Source of the DNA: Spirochaetota bacterium
Lineage (GTDB): Bacteria > Spirochaetota > JAAYUW01 > JAOAHJ01
DNA length: 64,000 nt
Direction: 5' to 3'
Assembly: GCA_026415295.1 (NCBI GenBank)
Contig: JAOAHJ010000003.1
Span: forward strand, 1-64,000
Translations under genes and position numbers: made by a program
Shown here: one piece after another, positions 17,434 to 26,149 of the stretch
How the letters are laid out: every line of letters starts with the position of its first letter
Position numbering within the stretch: the first letter of the stretch is position 1
Notes under the pieces: model-generated
Told to the model about the DNA's origin: nothing
The model's database searches: none
What the model saw: only the letters and a program-made list of their open reading frames with translations

Positions 17434-18671
17434 TGGCTATTTTTAAACCATTTAAAGGAATAAGGCCTGGTGCTAAAATTGTAGATAAACTTGCTTCTCC
17501 ACCATATGATGTAGTTGATAGAGATGAAGCAAAAAAATTTGCAGAAGGTAATCCATATTGTTTTTTTCATATTACAAGATCTGAAATAGATTTACCAGAT
17601 TCTATTGATGAGCATGATGATTCTGTATACAAGAAAGCTAAAGAAAATCTTGATGATTTTTTTAGAAAAGGATGGTTATTTCAAGATAAAAAAGATTATT
17701 ATTATATCTATTCCCAAGAGTGGAGAGGACATATTCAAACAGGTATTGTTGGAGTTGCTTCATGTGAAGAATATGAAAAAGGTATAGTTAGAAAACATGA
17801 ACTTACAAGAAAAGATAAAGAAGAAGATAGAACAAAACATATTCTTGCTACAAGACTTAATACTGGTCCTGTTTTTTTAACCTATCAAGGTGTTCCTGAG
17901 ATTTATGAAGAAGCTTCAAAATGGATAAAGACTCATGATTATGAATACAATATTACTGATGAAAATGAGGTAACACATACTATTTGGGTAGTTGATGATG
18001 AAAATGTAATTAAAAAATTTAGAAATTATTTTAATAAAGTTGATATACTTTTTATTGCTGATGGGCATCATAGATCTGCATCTGCTTATAATGTTTGGAA
18101 AAAACTTAAAAGTGAAGATAAGTCCTTTAATCTAGAAAAAGAATACAATTATTTTCTTGCTGTTTCTTTTCCTTCAGATCAATTAAAGATATTGCCTTAT
18201 AATAGGGTTGTAAAAGATTTAAATGGACATAACAAGGATAGTTTTTTTAAGGAAATATCTAAATATTTTGATTTACAAAAAACAGGTGAAAAGGAGCCTC
18301 AAAAATTGCATGATATTTGCATGTACATTGATAAAGAGTGGTATACTTTAACATTTAAAAGAGAATATATTGAAAATGATCCTATTAAAGAATTGGATGT
18401 TTCTATATTACAGGAGAAAGTCCTTGGCCCTACTCTTGGAATTAAAGATCCTAGAACAGATAATAGAATTAAATTTGTAGGTGGAATTAGAGGGGTTGGA
18501 GAGCTTGAGAAACTTGTTGATTCTGGCAAATTTGTAGTAGCTTTCTCTATGTATCCAACTTCAATTGATCAATTAATAGCTGTAGCTAAAAATAACCAGA
18601 TTATGCCACCTAAATCAACATGGTTTGAACCAAAATTAAGAGATGCTCTTGTTATCCACTCGATTGATTAA
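17433..18671 (+). CDS. DUF1015 family protein
   Basis: The 412-residue protein matches the DUF1015 family along its length: the N-terminal signature FKPFKGIRPGAKIVDKLASPPYDVVDRDEA and the central IADGHHRSASAYN are typical. The family is widespread in anaerobes, Thermotogae and spirochaetes, often near serine or amino acid metabolism genes, but the biochemical function is not established to my knowledge. The protein is cytosolic, with no signal peptide. A tandem copy of the Shine-Dalgarno region precedes the start. Confidence 0.88.
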   Translation: MAIFKPFKGIRPGAKIVDKLASPPYDVVDRDEAKKFAEGNPYCFFHITRSEIDLPDSIDEHDDSVYKKAKENLDDFFRKGWLFQDKKDYYYIYSQEWRGHIQTGIVGVASCEEYEKGIVRKHELTRKDKEEDRTKHILATRLNTGPVFLTYQGVPEIYEEASKWIKTHDYEYNITDENEVTHTIWVVDDENVIKKFRNYFNKVDILFIADGHHRSASAYNVWKKLKSEDKSFNLEKEYNYFLAVSFPSDQLKILPYNRVVKDLNGHNKDSFFKEISKYFDLQKTGEKEPQKLHDICMYIDKEWYTLTFKREYIENDPIKELDVSILQEKVLGPTLGIKDPRTDNRIKFVGGIRGVGELEKLVDSGKFVVAFSMYPTSIDQLIAVAKNNQIMPPKSTWFEPKLRDALVIHSID

Positions 18672-19063
18672 ATTTAGATTTTAATATCTTAAAAAGTTAA
18701 ATTTGTAAGAATAATAAAATAAAAAAATTAAAATTTAAAAAATAAAAAAATCAAATAAAAATTAAAAATAAAAAAAATAAATCAAGAAATTATATAATAT
18801 ATAGATTACATAATATTATATTTTTATTCAAAAAATTTTTAAATAATATAGAAACATTATTTTTAAGGGGGAGATTTTTCTCCTCCTTTATTTTTTAATA
18901 TAAATACAAAAAGTTTTAAAAATTATTAGATTTATTTTTATAAAATTAAGGATTAAAATAAAAACAGAAAATTATAATTGGAAAAAAAATAAAAATATAG
19001 TAGATTTTTTTAGATTAATTTATAATTATGTTTCAAATCTATTTTATTTAAAGGAAATGTAGT
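18672..19063. other. 392-bp AT-rich intergenic region
   Basis: No coding frame is supported here. The region is almost pure A/T, with poly-A-rich stretches, and its only distinct structure is the intrinsic terminator at 18865-18896. The distance of about 190 bp between the DUF1015 stop and the terminator leaves room for a long 3' UTR or a small RNA, but no conserved RNA fold is recognised. Confidence 0.6.
18865..18896 (+). terminator. Intrinsic terminator
   Basis: A 10-bp stem (AAGGGGGAGA at 18865-18874 with TCTCCTCCTT at 18879-18888, one G-T pair) closes a TTTT loop and is followed by TATTTTTT. It is the most G/C-rich element in the surrounding AT-rich spacer and faces the direction of the DUF1015 gene. 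Confidence 0.8.
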
Positions 19064-19261
19064 ATGAGAAAATTATATTTATCCGATACCGATAAGAAAA
19101 TTGGTGGAGTTTGTGGTGGTATTGCAGAATTTCTCCAAGTTGATTCAACTATAATAAGACTTATCTTTGCTTTTTCTATATGTTTTGGGGGTATTGGATT
19201 ACTTGCCTATCTTTTAGCTTGGTTAATAATACCACCAAAACCAAAAAATGATGATAATTAG
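19064..19261 (+). CDS. PspC domain membrane protein
   Basis: This 65-residue protein is a stand-alone PspC domain: KLYLSDTDKKIGGVCGGIAEFLQVDSTIIRL followed by one transmembrane helix (LIFAFSICFGGIGLLAYLLAWLIIP) and a short charged tail. Single-domain PspC proteins are common in bacteria and are linked to membrane-stress responses, but no pspA/pspB is adjacent. An AAGGAAATGTAGT Shine-Dalgarno region precedes the ATG. The family assignment is firm and its role here is unknown. Confidence 0.9.
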   Translation: MRKLYLSDTDKKIGGVCGGIAEFLQVDSTIIRLIFAFSICFGGIGLLAYLLAWLIIPPKPKNDDN

Positions 19262-19372
19262 TAAAATAATAATAAGTTAATCATGTAATAATTTAGTTCA
19301 AAATATAATTATATTTTTTATAATTAAATAAATTAATTTTATACAAAAAAAATAAGTAATTTTAATAAATAG

Positions 19373-20449
19373 ATGGAAGTTTTATATAATCTTTCTTCTC
19401 TTAGTAATATAAACGAAAAATTTGTTCTTACTATTGGGAACTTTGATGGAATACATAAAGGACATTTTTATATTTTAAAACTTTTAAAAGAAGTTTCATT
19501 AAAATTTAATTTGAAATCTGTTGTTTTTACTTTTTTGGCTAAACCTTCACTTATTAAAAGTTCAGGAATAAAAATTAAAAATATATTTCCTTTTGAGGAT
19601 AAAATAGAGATATTAAAATCATTTGGATTTGATTATATTATTATACAAGAATATGATGAAAAATTTTTTAAGATTGAAAAAGATGAGTTTCTTGATATTA
19701 TTTTTAGCAATAAAAATTTTTGTGGTTTTATTCTTGGAGAAAATTTTAAATTTGGAAGAGATAGAAAAGGAGATATTGATTTTATTTGTAAATATTTTAA
19801 GGATATAAATAAATTTAACAATAAATTTTGTATAATTAAAAAAATTGAAAACATATATTGTTCATTTAATGAAACAATTTTTGATTCAGTTTCTATAATA
19901 TTACCTAAAAAAAATTATTTGTTCCTTTTAATTGTTCCTTTGTATTTTGAAAATTCAATCTATATCTCTTCTACATATATTAGAGAGAAGATAGAAGAAG
20001 GAGATTTTACTATTAATAATTTTTTATATGTTCCCTTTTATATAAAAGGAATTGTTGAAGAGGGGAAGAAAGTTGGAAGGAGTATAGGGTTTCAAACTGC
20101 AAATATATATATTTATGATCAGATTTCCCCTAAGCCTGGAGTTTATTTTACAATTACAGAATTAAATAAGAATAGTATTAAAGAATTTTTTTATTCAATG
20201 ACTTATGTTGGGAAAGACCTGAAAATTGAGACTCATATTTTTAATTTTAATGGAATTATTTATGAGGAATATATAAAGGTTTATTTTATTGAAAGATTAA
20301 GAGATAATAAAAAAATAGAATCACTTGAAGAATTAAAGATGTTATTACAAAATGATAAAAAAAATATTTATGAAAATTACCCTATATTAAATATAAAACC
20401 TGAAGAATATTTAAATTTTAAAAGTTATAAAAAAATTGAAAATATTTAA
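19373..20449 (+). CDS. ribF: Bifunctional riboflavin kinase/FAD synthetase
   Basis: RibF makes FMN and then FAD from riboflavin. The N-terminal adenylyltransferase domain shows LTIGNFDGIHKGH (about residues 20-32) and the C-terminal kinase domain shows IKGIVEEGKKVGRSIGFQTANI and KPGVYFT (about 225-265). At 358 residues it is slightly longer than usual, with a charged C-terminal tail. No Shine-Dalgarno is visible before the ATG. A MoxR gene begins 23 bp downstream on the same strand. FAD made by this enzyme would serve the flavoproteins at 3.0-6.5 kb. Confidence 0.93.
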   Translation: MEVLYNLSSLSNINEKFVLTIGNFDGIHKGHFYILKLLKEVSLKFNLKSVVFTFLAKPSLIKSSGIKIKNIFPFEDKIEILKSFGFDYIIIQEYDEKFFKIEKDEFLDIIFSNKNFCGFILGENFKFGRDRKGDIDFICKYFKDINKFNNKFCIIKKIENIYCSFNETIFDSVSIILPKKNYLFLLIVPLYFENSIYISSTYIREKIEEGDFTINNFLYVPFYIKGIVEEGKKVGRSIGFQTANIYIYDQISPKPGVYFTITELNKNSIKEFFYSMTYVGKDLKIETHIFNFNGIIYEEYIKVYFIERLRDNKKIESLEELKMLLQNDKKNIYENYPILNIKPEEYLNFKSYKKIENI

Positions 20450-20472
20450 ATATAATATTAAAGGAAAAAGTT

Positions 20473-21381
20473 ATGGAAAGAGAAAAGATTTATGAAGAAA
20501 TAACTAAAATAAAGGAATCAATTAAAGAAAGAATAAAAATAAGAGATGAAATATTGAATCTTATTTTGATATGTTTTTTTACAGAATCTTCAGTTCTATT
20601 GGATGATGTTCCAGGAGTAGGAAAGACTACCTTTGCTAAAGTATTAGCTGCTTCATGTGACTTTGATGTTTCTTTTAAAAGAATACAATTTACAGCTGAT
20701 CTTTTACCTTATGATATTTTAGGTATAGAGATTTTTAATAAAGAAACAAATGAATTTGTATTCAAAAAAGGACCAATATTTTCAAATATAGTTCTTGCTG
20801 ATGAAATCAATAGAGGAAATCCTAAAGTACAATCAGCTCTTCTTGAAGCTATGGGTGAGAAACAAGTAACTATATTCGGTAAAAAATATGAACTTGATTT
20901 TCCTTTTTTTGTTATAGGCACACAAAATCCAATTGAAACAGAAGGGACTTTCCCTTTGCCTGAAGCAACTTTGGATAGGTTCACAATTTGTACTTCATTT
21001 GGGTATCCTCAAAAAGAAGATGAATTTCAAATTTTAAAAAATAATTTTATTAATTTTAATGAGGGAAGTATTAGAAAAACAATTTCAAAAGAATTTATTA
21101 AAATAGTAAAAGGTGAAATTGATAAAGTTTATGTTGATGATAATATTATAAACTTGATTCTTAAAATTGGTGAAATTTCACGAAATAAGAAATACTTTAA
21201 TTTTGGTTTTTCTCCTAGAGCATTATTGCATTTATTAAATGTTTCTAAAGGCTGGGCTTTTTTTGCCTTAAGGGACTATGTGATTGATGATGATATTAAA
21301 AATTGTGCTTATCCTGTATTTAATCATAGAATAAAGGAAGATAAAAAATTAATTTATAAAATTATTGAAGATATTCTATAA
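20473..21381 (+). CDS. MoxR family AAA+ ATPase
   Basis: The 302-residue ATPase shows Walker A (DVPGVGKTT), Walker B (VLADEINRGNP) and the MoxR signature ESTEGTFPLPEATLDRF-like segment (ETEGTFPLPEATLDRF). MoxR proteins act as chaperone-like ATPases and are almost always next to DUF58 proteins; here a DUF58 gene (21558) and a transglutaminase-like membrane protein (22648) follow. The start follows AAGGAAAAAGTT. The target of this module is not known in general, though roles in envelope stress and assembly of metal-containing complexes are reported for the family. Confidence 0.93.
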   Translation: MEREKIYEEITKIKESIKERIKIRDEILNLILICFFTESSVLLDDVPGVGKTTFAKVLAASCDFDVSFKRIQFTADLLPYDILGIEIFNKETNEFVFKKGPIFSNIVLADEINRGNPKVQSALLEAMGEKQVTIFGKKYELDFPFFVIGTQNPIETEGTFPLPEATLDRFTICTSFGYPQKEDEFQILKNNFINFNEGSIRKTISKEFIKIVKGEIDKVYVDDNIINLILKIGEISRNKKYFNFGFSPRALLHLLNVSKGWAFFALRDYVIDDDIKNCAYPVFNHRIKEDKKLIYKIIEDIL

Positions 21382-21420
21382 AAGTATAGTTTATCGCTTT
21401 TATTTTATATTTCAAAAGTA

Positions 21421-21441
21421 AATTAATTAATTAATTAATTT
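21421..21441. repeat. Short (TTAA)n simple repeat
   Basis: An AATT/TTAA tetranucleotide tract of about five units lies between the moxR and DUF58 genes. It is self-complementary. In such an AT-rich genome it may have no function. Confidence 0.5.
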
Positions 21442-21557
21442 GAATAAAAATAATATAATAGTTAATAAATGCAAATAAAATTAATATTAAAAAATAGAAG
21501 CTTTTAGTTTGTTTATATGTTTTAATATTTTATATTAAAAATAAGGATATAATATAA

Positions 21558-22676
21558 ATGTTTTTAATTTATTTATTTATTTTGATATTATCCTTTATTC
21601 TTAAAGAATTAAATGAAATATTTTCATTTATATACTATTTTTTTATTGTTTTTTTTGTTTTTACATTGTTTTATTATTTTTATGCACTTATTTTATTAAA
21701 AATTTATAAAAATAAAATTAAAGAAAAGTTAGCATTAAGTGATTGTTATATAAATTCAAATATATGCTTTAGTATAAATCTTAACTTTTTTTTCCTTTCA
21801 GATATTAAATTGTTTATAATAACAGATAAAGATGAGATTGTTATTAAATATAAAAATAATAAGTTTCAAACTTCATATTTTAAGTTTGGATTACATAAGG
21901 TAAAGAAGATTTATCTATTCATTTCAGATTTCCTTTTTGTTTTTTATATAAAATTGAATTTAAGTAAAAAGAATTTTTATAATTATTTTGTTCCCTCATA
22001 TTATTCAGAAAAAGAATCAATAGAAATAAAAGACAATGATTTTTATAAAAATATTAAAAAAGATTTTTCGTCAGATGATCTCATTAGGGATTATTTTTTT
22101 GGGGATGATCCAAGAAAGATTCTATGGAGATCATATTTTTTAACTGATGAATTAAAATATAGGGATAAATGGATTTCTCAAACTCAGAAAAAAATTTGTG
22201 TTGTTGCAATTCCAGAAGTTAATAATGAGCTTAACAAGCAGGATTTAAAAATATTAAATTATGTATATATAAAAATTTTATATTTTATTTACCTTTTACT
22301 AAAAAAAAATATTTTTATAAAATTTAATAATAATATATTTGAATTACAAACTTTTACTAATTTTCAAAAAGAATTATTTGATGGTAATTATCGAAATCCT
22401 GATTCTGGAGATATATGTTTTATTTTTGCTCAATATTTTAAGAATAGATTTAATAATGAATCTCTTTTAAATTTTTTAGAAAAGTATAACAATTTTGATC
22501 ATAAGATTTTTATTAAAACTTATGATATATTTGAGGTTTATGAAAGAAGTAAAGAAAATACAATAATTGATATTTTATATAAAAAAAATATTCCTTCTCT
22601 ATATTATTACTATAATAAGTCAAAGTATAAAGAAATAGAAAAACAGTATGAAAAGAATTTTAAAATTATTTTTTAG
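21558..22676 (+). CDS. DUF58 domain protein
   Basis: The 372-residue protein has two N-terminal hydrophobic segments (about residues 1-20 and 24-52), a beta-rich middle, and the DUF58 signature DDLIRDYFFGDDPRKILWRS (about 172-191), where the D-x-R-x-I-x-W pattern is diagnostic. DUF58 proteins often pair with MoxR ATPases and carry a VWA-like fold. An AAGGATATAATAA element precedes the start. Its end overlaps the next gene by 29 nt, which indicates translational coupling. Confidence 0.88.
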   Translation: MFLIYLFILILSFILKELNEIFSFIYYFFIVFFVFTLFYYFYALILLKIYKNKIKEKLALSDCYINSNICFSINLNFFFLSDIKLFIITDKDEIVIKYKNNKFQTSYFKFGLHKVKKIYLFISDFLFVFYIKLNLSKKNFYNYFVPSYYSEKESIEIKDNDFYKNIKKDFSSDDLIRDYFFGDDPRKILWRSYFLTDELKYRDKWISQTQKKICVVAIPEVNNELNKQDLKILNYVYIKILYFIYLLLKKNIFIKFNNNIFELQTFTNFQKELFDGNYRNPDSGDICFIFAQYFKNRFNNESLLNFLEKYNNFDHKIFIKTYDIFEVYERSKENTIIDILYKKNIPSLYYYYNKSKYKEIEKQYEKNFKIIF

Positions 22677-24834
22677 AAAAAATGAATTTTTTTATTTTTA
22701 TTTTTCTTTTTATTCTTTTTTAATAATTTTCTTTTTTTACGAAATACTTATAAATGATACATTAATATATTTTTCTATTCCAATTTTTATTTTTGTTTAT
22801 TTATTAGAATTAATTATAAAAAGAGAAATATTAAAGTTTAGAAAAAGAAATTTTAAGTATTTTGTATATTTTATATTTTTTTTAATATTTTTTTCAATTT
22901 TATATATTTTATCTTTTATATTTTTAATAAATAAAATTAAACTTAATGATTTTAGAAATGTTCTTTTTATAAGAGCTAATTATTTTATATTTTTCTTTTG
23001 TACAATAATAATTTTACTTTTCATAATTAGATATTTTCTTTTATTTATTAAAGATTATCAAATATTTTTCTTTATAACTATACTTTTTTTATCTTCTTTA
23101 ATATTTATTATAAAAGGGGATATTTTTAAAAATATACTTTACTCATCAATTTTATTTTTATTATATTTTCTCTTTTATTTGCTTGACTGGAATTATCCTT
23201 TTAATATAGATTTTAAGAAAGAAAAAATTGAAAGCTTAAAAAAAATTTCAAAATTATTTCTTTTATTAATTCTCATTATATTCTCAACATATTTTGCTTA
23301 TCAAAAAACTTTTTCGATTAGGTTAAATAAAAGTTCATCATTATTGAAAGAGGAAAATTTTAAATTTAATTTTAAAGACAGCTTAGATATATCGACTAAT
23401 TACTCTTTTCAAAATAAACTGCTTTTTATACTTAAAACTAATAATTTTAGACTTTTAAAAGCTAAAGTTTATTCAAGATATTCTTATGAAAAAGGCTTTT
23501 ACAATGATAAAAGAGAACTACTTTTCCCTGAAAAATTAAATGAATATTATTGGGAAAATTTAGATTATATTATCGGTAAAGAATTTAGGATTGATGATGA
23601 AATTACTGTTTTTAATATTAATCTTATTAAAGATATAGTTTTTGGCAAAAATGAACCATATAAAATAATTCCGGTTATAGCCAAAGACTCTATTTTTACA
23701 AATATATTTAAATCTAAATCTTTTATCCTTTCAGATAATCTTAACTTAGAATTTTCTTTTAATAAATTAAATAAACTTGATTATGAAAGATATACTGAAA
23801 TTGTTATAAATGATAATGAAATCAAAAATTTTATAGAAAATGAAGTTAAAAATAATAATATAACAAGAAAAGAGGACATAATTAAATATTTTTATAATCT
23901 TTTTAAAAAAAATTATACATATTCTCTTAGTTCTAAAGGTGAAGGCATTGAAATAATTAAGAATTTTTTACTATATGAAAAAAAAGGTTATTGTTCACAT
24001 TTTGCTTATGCTTATGCAATGATTTTAAGATATTTTGGAATTCCTTGTAGGGTAGTTGGGGGTTTTAAGTTCAACAAAAAAAATCTCCTATTTGATGATT
24101 ATTATAAAATATTTGATTTTAATGCTCATGCATGGGTTGAAATATGGACTGATAAATATGGATGGATTGATGTAGATCCAACATCAGATATTTTGTCTCA
24201 AGATGAAATTTTACCATTCTCACAAGATTTTAGAGAAAATGAGTATAAGTATCTTGAGAATGTTATTAAAATAATAGGCAATTTAAAGGAGGTAGATAAA
24301 AAATATAAGGAAGTTGAAGAAAATAATAAAAAAGAATCAAAAAGATTTGATTTTGAGAAATATCAGAAGGAATTAAAGAAAAAAATACCCTATATATTTT
24401 TATCATTAATTTTAATTTTAATCTTTATTTTTTTTACTAAGTATTTCTTTTTATATTTGTTTTTAAATAATAAAAGATATTCAAAAATTTTAGCTAAAAT
24501 TATTTTTAAGGATTTAAGAAAAATAATTAAAAAATTTATAAGAAAGAAAGTTTGCAACAGTGAAAATTATAATATTATAACTTTTGAAGATATAAAGAAT
24601 TTTTTGAGTGACAAAAATTTATTAAATATTAAACATGTAGGAAAAAATAAATATTTAATTAAAAGTAAAGAAGAACTAATTAAATTTAATAAAAAATTTA
24701 ATATTGAAATATTAAAAGAAAATTATTATTGCTTGTTTTATTCCAGAAATAAAATATATAAATTAAAATTTAAATCTTTTTTTATTTTTATTAAGATTTT
24801 TTATTACTTTTATTTTCAATATCTTTTATTTTAG
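22648..24834 (+). CDS. Membrane protein with transglutaminase-like domain (DUF3488-TGase-DUF4129 type)
   Basis: The 728-residue protein has about six transmembrane helices in the first 225 residues, then an extracytoplasmic transglutaminase-like domain with the catalytic triad in KKGYCSHFAYAYA (C449), NAHAWVEIW (H494) and YGWIDVDPT (D508-510). A further transmembrane helix lies near residues 575-600, before a cytosolic tail. This architecture regularly completes the MoxR-DUF58 module. It may act as a cysteine protease or cross-linking enzyme on envelope substrates. It overlaps the upstream gene by 29 nt and its 3' end overlaps a convergent gene by 44 nt. Confidence 0.9.
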   Translation: MKRILKLFFRKNEFFYFYFSFYSFLIIFFFYEILINDTLIYFSIPIFIFVYLLELIIKREILKFRKRNFKYFVYFIFFLIFFSILYILSFIFLINKIKLNDFRNVLFIRANYFIFFFCTIIILLFIIRYFLLFIKDYQIFFFITILFLSSLIFIIKGDIFKNILYSSILFLLYFLFYLLDWNYPFNIDFKKEKIESLKKISKLFLLLILIIFSTYFAYQKTFSIRLNKSSSLLKEENFKFNFKDSLDISTNYSFQNKLLFILKTNNFRLLKAKVYSRYSYEKGFYNDKRELLFPEKLNEYYWENLDYIIGKEFRIDDEITVFNINLIKDIVFGKNEPYKIIPVIAKDSIFTNIFKSKSFILSDNLNLEFSFNKLNKLDYERYTEIVINDNEIKNFIENEVKNNNITRKEDIIKYFYNLFKKNYTYSLSSKGEGIEIIKNFLLYEKKGYCSHFAYAYAMILRYFGIPCRVVGGFKFNKKNLLFDDYYKIFDFNAHAWVEIWTDKYGWIDVDPTSDILSQDEILPFSQDFRENEYKYLENVIKIIGNLKEVDKKYKEVEENNKKESKRFDFEKYQKELKKKIPYIFLSLILILIFIFFTKYFFLYLFLNNKRYSKILAKIIFKDLRKIIKKFIRKKVCNSENYNIITFEDIKNFLSDKNLLNIKHVGKNKYLIKSKEELIKFNKKFNIEILKENYYCLFYSRNKIYKLKFKSFFIFIKIFYYFYFQYLLF

Positions 24835-25234
24835 ATAAAAGAAAATTTGCAAGAAAAACTACATCTTTTTCGTCAGGATATTTTTCTATAACGATATTTA
24901 AATACTTTTTTGCTTCTTCATATTTTTTAGTTGCATAATATATAAACCCTATCTCATAATAAGCATAAGCACAATAATATGTCTCTTCAGGATATTTTTC
25001 TATAATAGTTAAATAGTATTTTATAGCTATATCATAATAACCATAATCATATGCTTGTTGTCCTTTAAGAAGGAGTTTTTCTGGAGAAAGTAGTTTTCCT
25101 TCCTTATCATTTATCTCATACTTTATAAGGGAATAACATGAAAAAATGGTAGAAAGTATAATTATAAAAATGATAAATAAAAATTTTTTTGAATTAATTT
25201 TTATTCTATTATTAAGAATTAATGGAAATCTCAT
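24791..25234 (-). CDS. TPR lipoprotein (outer membrane assembly lipoprotein-like)
   Basis: The 147-residue protein has a lipoprotein signal (IIFIIILSTIFSC, with C33) and two to three TPR-like helical pairs (AYDYGYYDIAIKYYLTIIEKYPEET, AYYEIGFIYYATKKYEEAKKYLNIVIEKYPDE). The repeat style resembles YfiO/BamD and YbgF, but it is shorter than BamD (about 240 residues), so a firm BamD call is not justified. The start follows AAGGAG with an 8-nt spacer. Its last 44 nt overlap the 3' end of the convergent transglutaminase gene. Confidence 0.75.
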   Translation of the reverse strand: MRFPLILNNRIKINSKKFLFIIFIIILSTIFSCYSLIKYEINDKEGKLLSPEKLLLKGQQAYDYGYYDIAIKYYLTIIEKYPEETYYCAYAYYEIGFIYYATKKYEEAKKYLNIVIEKYPDEKDVVFLANFLLSKIKDIENKSNKKS

Positions 25235-25347
25235 GATATTATCTCCTTATAAAAAAGATACCATAATAAATATAAAAATCAAATAATTAAAAGTAAACTT
25301 ATTAAATAAATTAATTAAGGAAATAAGATATAAATAAAATAAAAAAA

Positions 25348-25857
25348 TTAACTTTTTAATGATTCTAAAAGGTTTATAAGATTTTTAAATTCTCTAAGTT
25401 TTTCTTCGTAAATTTTGTCTCTATAATAATGATTTATATTAAAATTTTTTTTCCATATTGGTAAATCATCTATACATTTTTCTATTTCTTTAATTTGATC
25501 ATCTAAAAACTTATTTTTCTCTTCTTTTGTTAAATTATGTAAAAATAATATTTTAATTTCAAGGCCATATCTTACAATAGTATTTCTTGATAAAGGTTTT
25601 TTGAGCCATTCAATTAACTCTTTCTTACCATCATTTGTAATGTAATAAACAACTTTTGGTATTTTACCATCAATAATTTTTTCTTTTGAAAGATAGTTTC
25701 TTGAAGCAAGTCTTTCCAAAGCAGGATAAATAGATCCAGGGGAAGCAGAAAATCTTATAATATAAGAATTTTCAAATATCTTCTTTAAATCATATCCTGA
25801 AATAGGAAGAATTGATGTAAAACCTAAAATAATAAATTCTAATTCTGTAAGTTTAAT
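25348..25857 (-). CDS. PadR family transcriptional regulator, apparent ATT start codon
   Basis: The winged-helix regulator is 169 residues if begun at ATT (25857-25855). The N-terminus (K)LTELEFIILGFTSILPISGYDLKKIFENS...SPGSIYPALERL is the standard PadR DNA-binding domain, and the C-terminal half matches the PadR C-terminal dimerisation helices (AKEE-type helix LTKEEKNKFLDDQIKEIEKCIDDL). No ATG, GTG or TTG occurs in frame upstream before a stop. AAGGAGG ends 5 nt before the ATT, an ideal position. The first canonical codon (TTG 25719) would remove most of the recognition helix. It is preceded by a strong promoter at 26011-25984. The target genes are unknown. Confidence 0.85.
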   Translation of the reverse strand: MKLTELEFIILGFTSILPISGYDLKKIFENSYIIRFSASPGSIYPALERLASRNYLSKEKIIDGKIPKVVYYITNDGKKELIEWLKKPLSRNTIVRYGLEIKILFLHNLTKEEKNKFLDDQIKEIEKCIDDLPIWKKNFNINHYYRDKIYEEKLREFKNLINLLESLKS

Positions 25858-25983
25858 AAGTTCCTCCTTAATTATATTTATGATTTAATAAAGAAAATAA
25901 TTAAAAATTAAATAAAAAATTTATTAACTGAAAATTAACAATTAAATTTAAACAATTCCAAATTTAAATTTATTCTAAAAATT

Positions 25984-26011
25984 ATATTAATATTAAATTT
26001 GCTTTTGTCAA
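25984..26011 (-). promoter_or_regulatory. Promoter of the PadR gene
   Basis: On the minus strand TTGACA (26011-26006) is followed after 16 bp by TAATAT (25989-25984). The expected transcript would have a leader of about 120 nt before the proposed ATT start. The -35 lies in the small inverted repeat TTGTC-AATA-GACAA, a possible autoregulatory operator. Confidence 0.55.
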
Positions 26012-26091
26012 TAGACAAATTAATTGATTAAACTAAAAATTTGAATATATTAAGAAAAAAAATTATTAATATTTTGTTATTTTAAAATTAT

Positions 26092-26115
26092 ATTTTAACA
26101 AATTTTTGTTAAAAT
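26092..26115. repeat. 24-bp perfect palindrome upstream of the HAD phosphatase gene
   Basis: The half-site ATTTTAACAAA (26092-26102) is repeated exactly in inverted orientation (TTTGTTAAAAT, 26105-26115) around a TT centre, 35 bp before the ATG of the HAD gene. It could be an operator or an RNA hairpin. No regulator is identified. Confidence 0.6.
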
Positions 26116-26149
26116 TTAATTTATAAAAATAAATTTATATAAAAATATT

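Noticed and set aside
21421-21441. TTAA repeat tract as a CRISPR or mobile-element trace
   Set aside because: It is a simple tetranucleotide tract of about 20 bp in an AT-rich spacer without spacers, cas genes or a transposase nearby.
24791-25234. Naming the TPR lipoprotein bamD
   Set aside because: It has a lipobox and TPRs, but at 147 residues it is much shorter than BamD and lacks the five-TPR layout.
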